A DNA stretch of 5,983 nt from an uncultured Prevotella sp. Lineage in GTDB: Bacteria; Bacteroidota; Bacteroidia; Bacteroidales; Bacteroidaceae. How positions within the stretch are numbered: position 1 is the stretch's first letter; each line of letters starts with the position of its first letter. Below the pieces are notes generated by a model. That model made no database searches, was not told where the DNA came from, and saw only the letters and a program-made list of their open reading frames with translations. The stretch is from contig ONQK01000215.1 of assembly GCA_900319895.1 (NCBI GenBank), positions 1 to 5,983 on the forward strand, given 5' to 3'. Positions 5,768 to 5,983 of this stretch are shown in pieces. The position numbers and the translations under genes were made by a program.

Positions 5768-5779
5768 CCCTTTTGACAA
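5768..5779 (-). repeat. Right arm of a 12-base inverted repeat
   Basis: CCCTTTTGACAA (plus strand) is the exact reverse complement of 5331-5342. Adjacent bases 5778-5787 also match, in inverted orientation, CGGAAAAGTT at 5381-5390 in the left half. Confidence 0.55.
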
Positions 5780-5799
5780 CTTTTCCGTTTAAAGGTTGT
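5776..5799. repeat. Short inverted repeat
   Basis: ACAACTTTT and AAAGGTTGT form a 9-base stem with one G-T pair and a 6-base loop. No T tract follows on either strand, so it is not a typical terminator. A similar ACAACCCTTTT (5764-5774) precedes it as an imperfect direct repeat. Confidence 0.45.
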
Positions 5800-5866
5800 G
5801 CCTAACGCATAAATATCGCATCAAACCATACGATAGGCAGAAAATACTCCATTTTTTCGCTTAAAA

Positions 5867-5887
5867 CCTGTTAATTTAGTTAACGGG
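5867..5887. repeat. Inverted repeat upstream of the right-edge promoter
   Basis: CCTGTTAA (5867-5874) and TTAACGGG (5880-5887) are inverted around a 5-base spacer, with one T-G position. It is centred about 50 bases before the -33 box, where an operator or activator site could lie. No known regulator is assigned. Confidence 0.35.
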
Positions 5888-5898
5888 AGTTAAAATTT

Positions 5899-5906
5899 GG
5901 GGGGGG
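5899..5906 (+). repeat. G8 homopolymer tract
   Basis: Eight Gs, followed by T and seven As (5908-5914), lie 18 bases upstream of the -33 box of the promoter at the right edge. Tracts of this sort can vary in length during replication. Confidence 0.9.
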
Positions 5907-5924
5907 TAAAAAAACCTTAAAAAA

Positions 5925-5956
5925 TTTGGCGTTGCGGAAAGTTTGCCGTATATTTG
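5925..5956 (+). promoter_or_regulatory. Strong promoter for a gene beyond the right edge
   Basis: TTTG at 5925-5928, a 20-base spacer and TATATTTG at 5949-5956 match the Bacteroidetes consensus exactly at normal spacing. Transcription should begin near 5962-5964, so the last 20 bases are the start of a leader or an RNA. The product is not in the window. Confidence 0.75.
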
Positions 5957-5983
5957 CATTCGCAAAACCAAGTGGGTCGAGGG

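Overview
The window looks like a chromosomal segment of a Bacteroidales bacterium, most likely Prevotella or a close relative. Three things suggest this. The promoters fit the Bacteroidetes pattern (a TTTG -33 box and a TAnnTTTG -7 box, for example TACCTTTG before rplS and TATATTTG near the right edge). The gene starts lack Shine-Dalgarno sequences. The protein families, including an EPSGALD-type LolD and a CPA2 antiporter with a long cytoplasmic tail, are those expected of this group. The genus is an inference from style, not from a database match.

Layout. Positions 1-755 (minus strand) carry the N-terminal three quarters of aspartate-semialdehyde dehydrogenase (asd), which runs off the left edge. 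A divergent promoter region (about 756-946) separates it from a rightward run of three genes: a CPA2-type cation:proton antiporter (947-3070), a LolD-type ABC ATPase (3075-3755) and a CvfB-like protein with S1 and winged-helix domains (3773-4603). Gaps of 4 and 17 bases suggest one transcript. After a 196-base intergenic region with a strong promoter and a possibly structured leader comes rplS, ribosomal protein L19 (4800-5165), closed by a very clear terminator (5188-5221).

Positions 5222-5924 hold no convincing protein gene but a good deal of structure. There is a rightward terminator-like hairpin (5340-5376) and a leftward terminator-like hairpin (5436-5468). A nested set of stems (5585-5728) lies within a weak 91-codon leftward reading frame (5488-5763). 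A 12-base perfect inverted repeat, TTGTCAAAAGGG, bounds about 449 bases (5331-5779). This part could be a small structured RNA gene, a miniature inverted-repeat element, or a decayed remnant. The last 60 bases contain a strong rightward promoter, preceded by a G8 tract, for a gene beyond the window.

Functionally the genes are mostly housekeeping: aspartate-family amino acid and cell-wall precursor synthesis, ion homeostasis, lipoprotein export or a related ABC function, RNA-binding regulation and translation. I see no defence system, CRISPR array, complete insertion sequence, tRNA or rRNA. The points most worth a second look are the structured intergenic region after rplS, the absence of the expected acidic residue in antiporter membrane segment 5, and the possible L19 leader.
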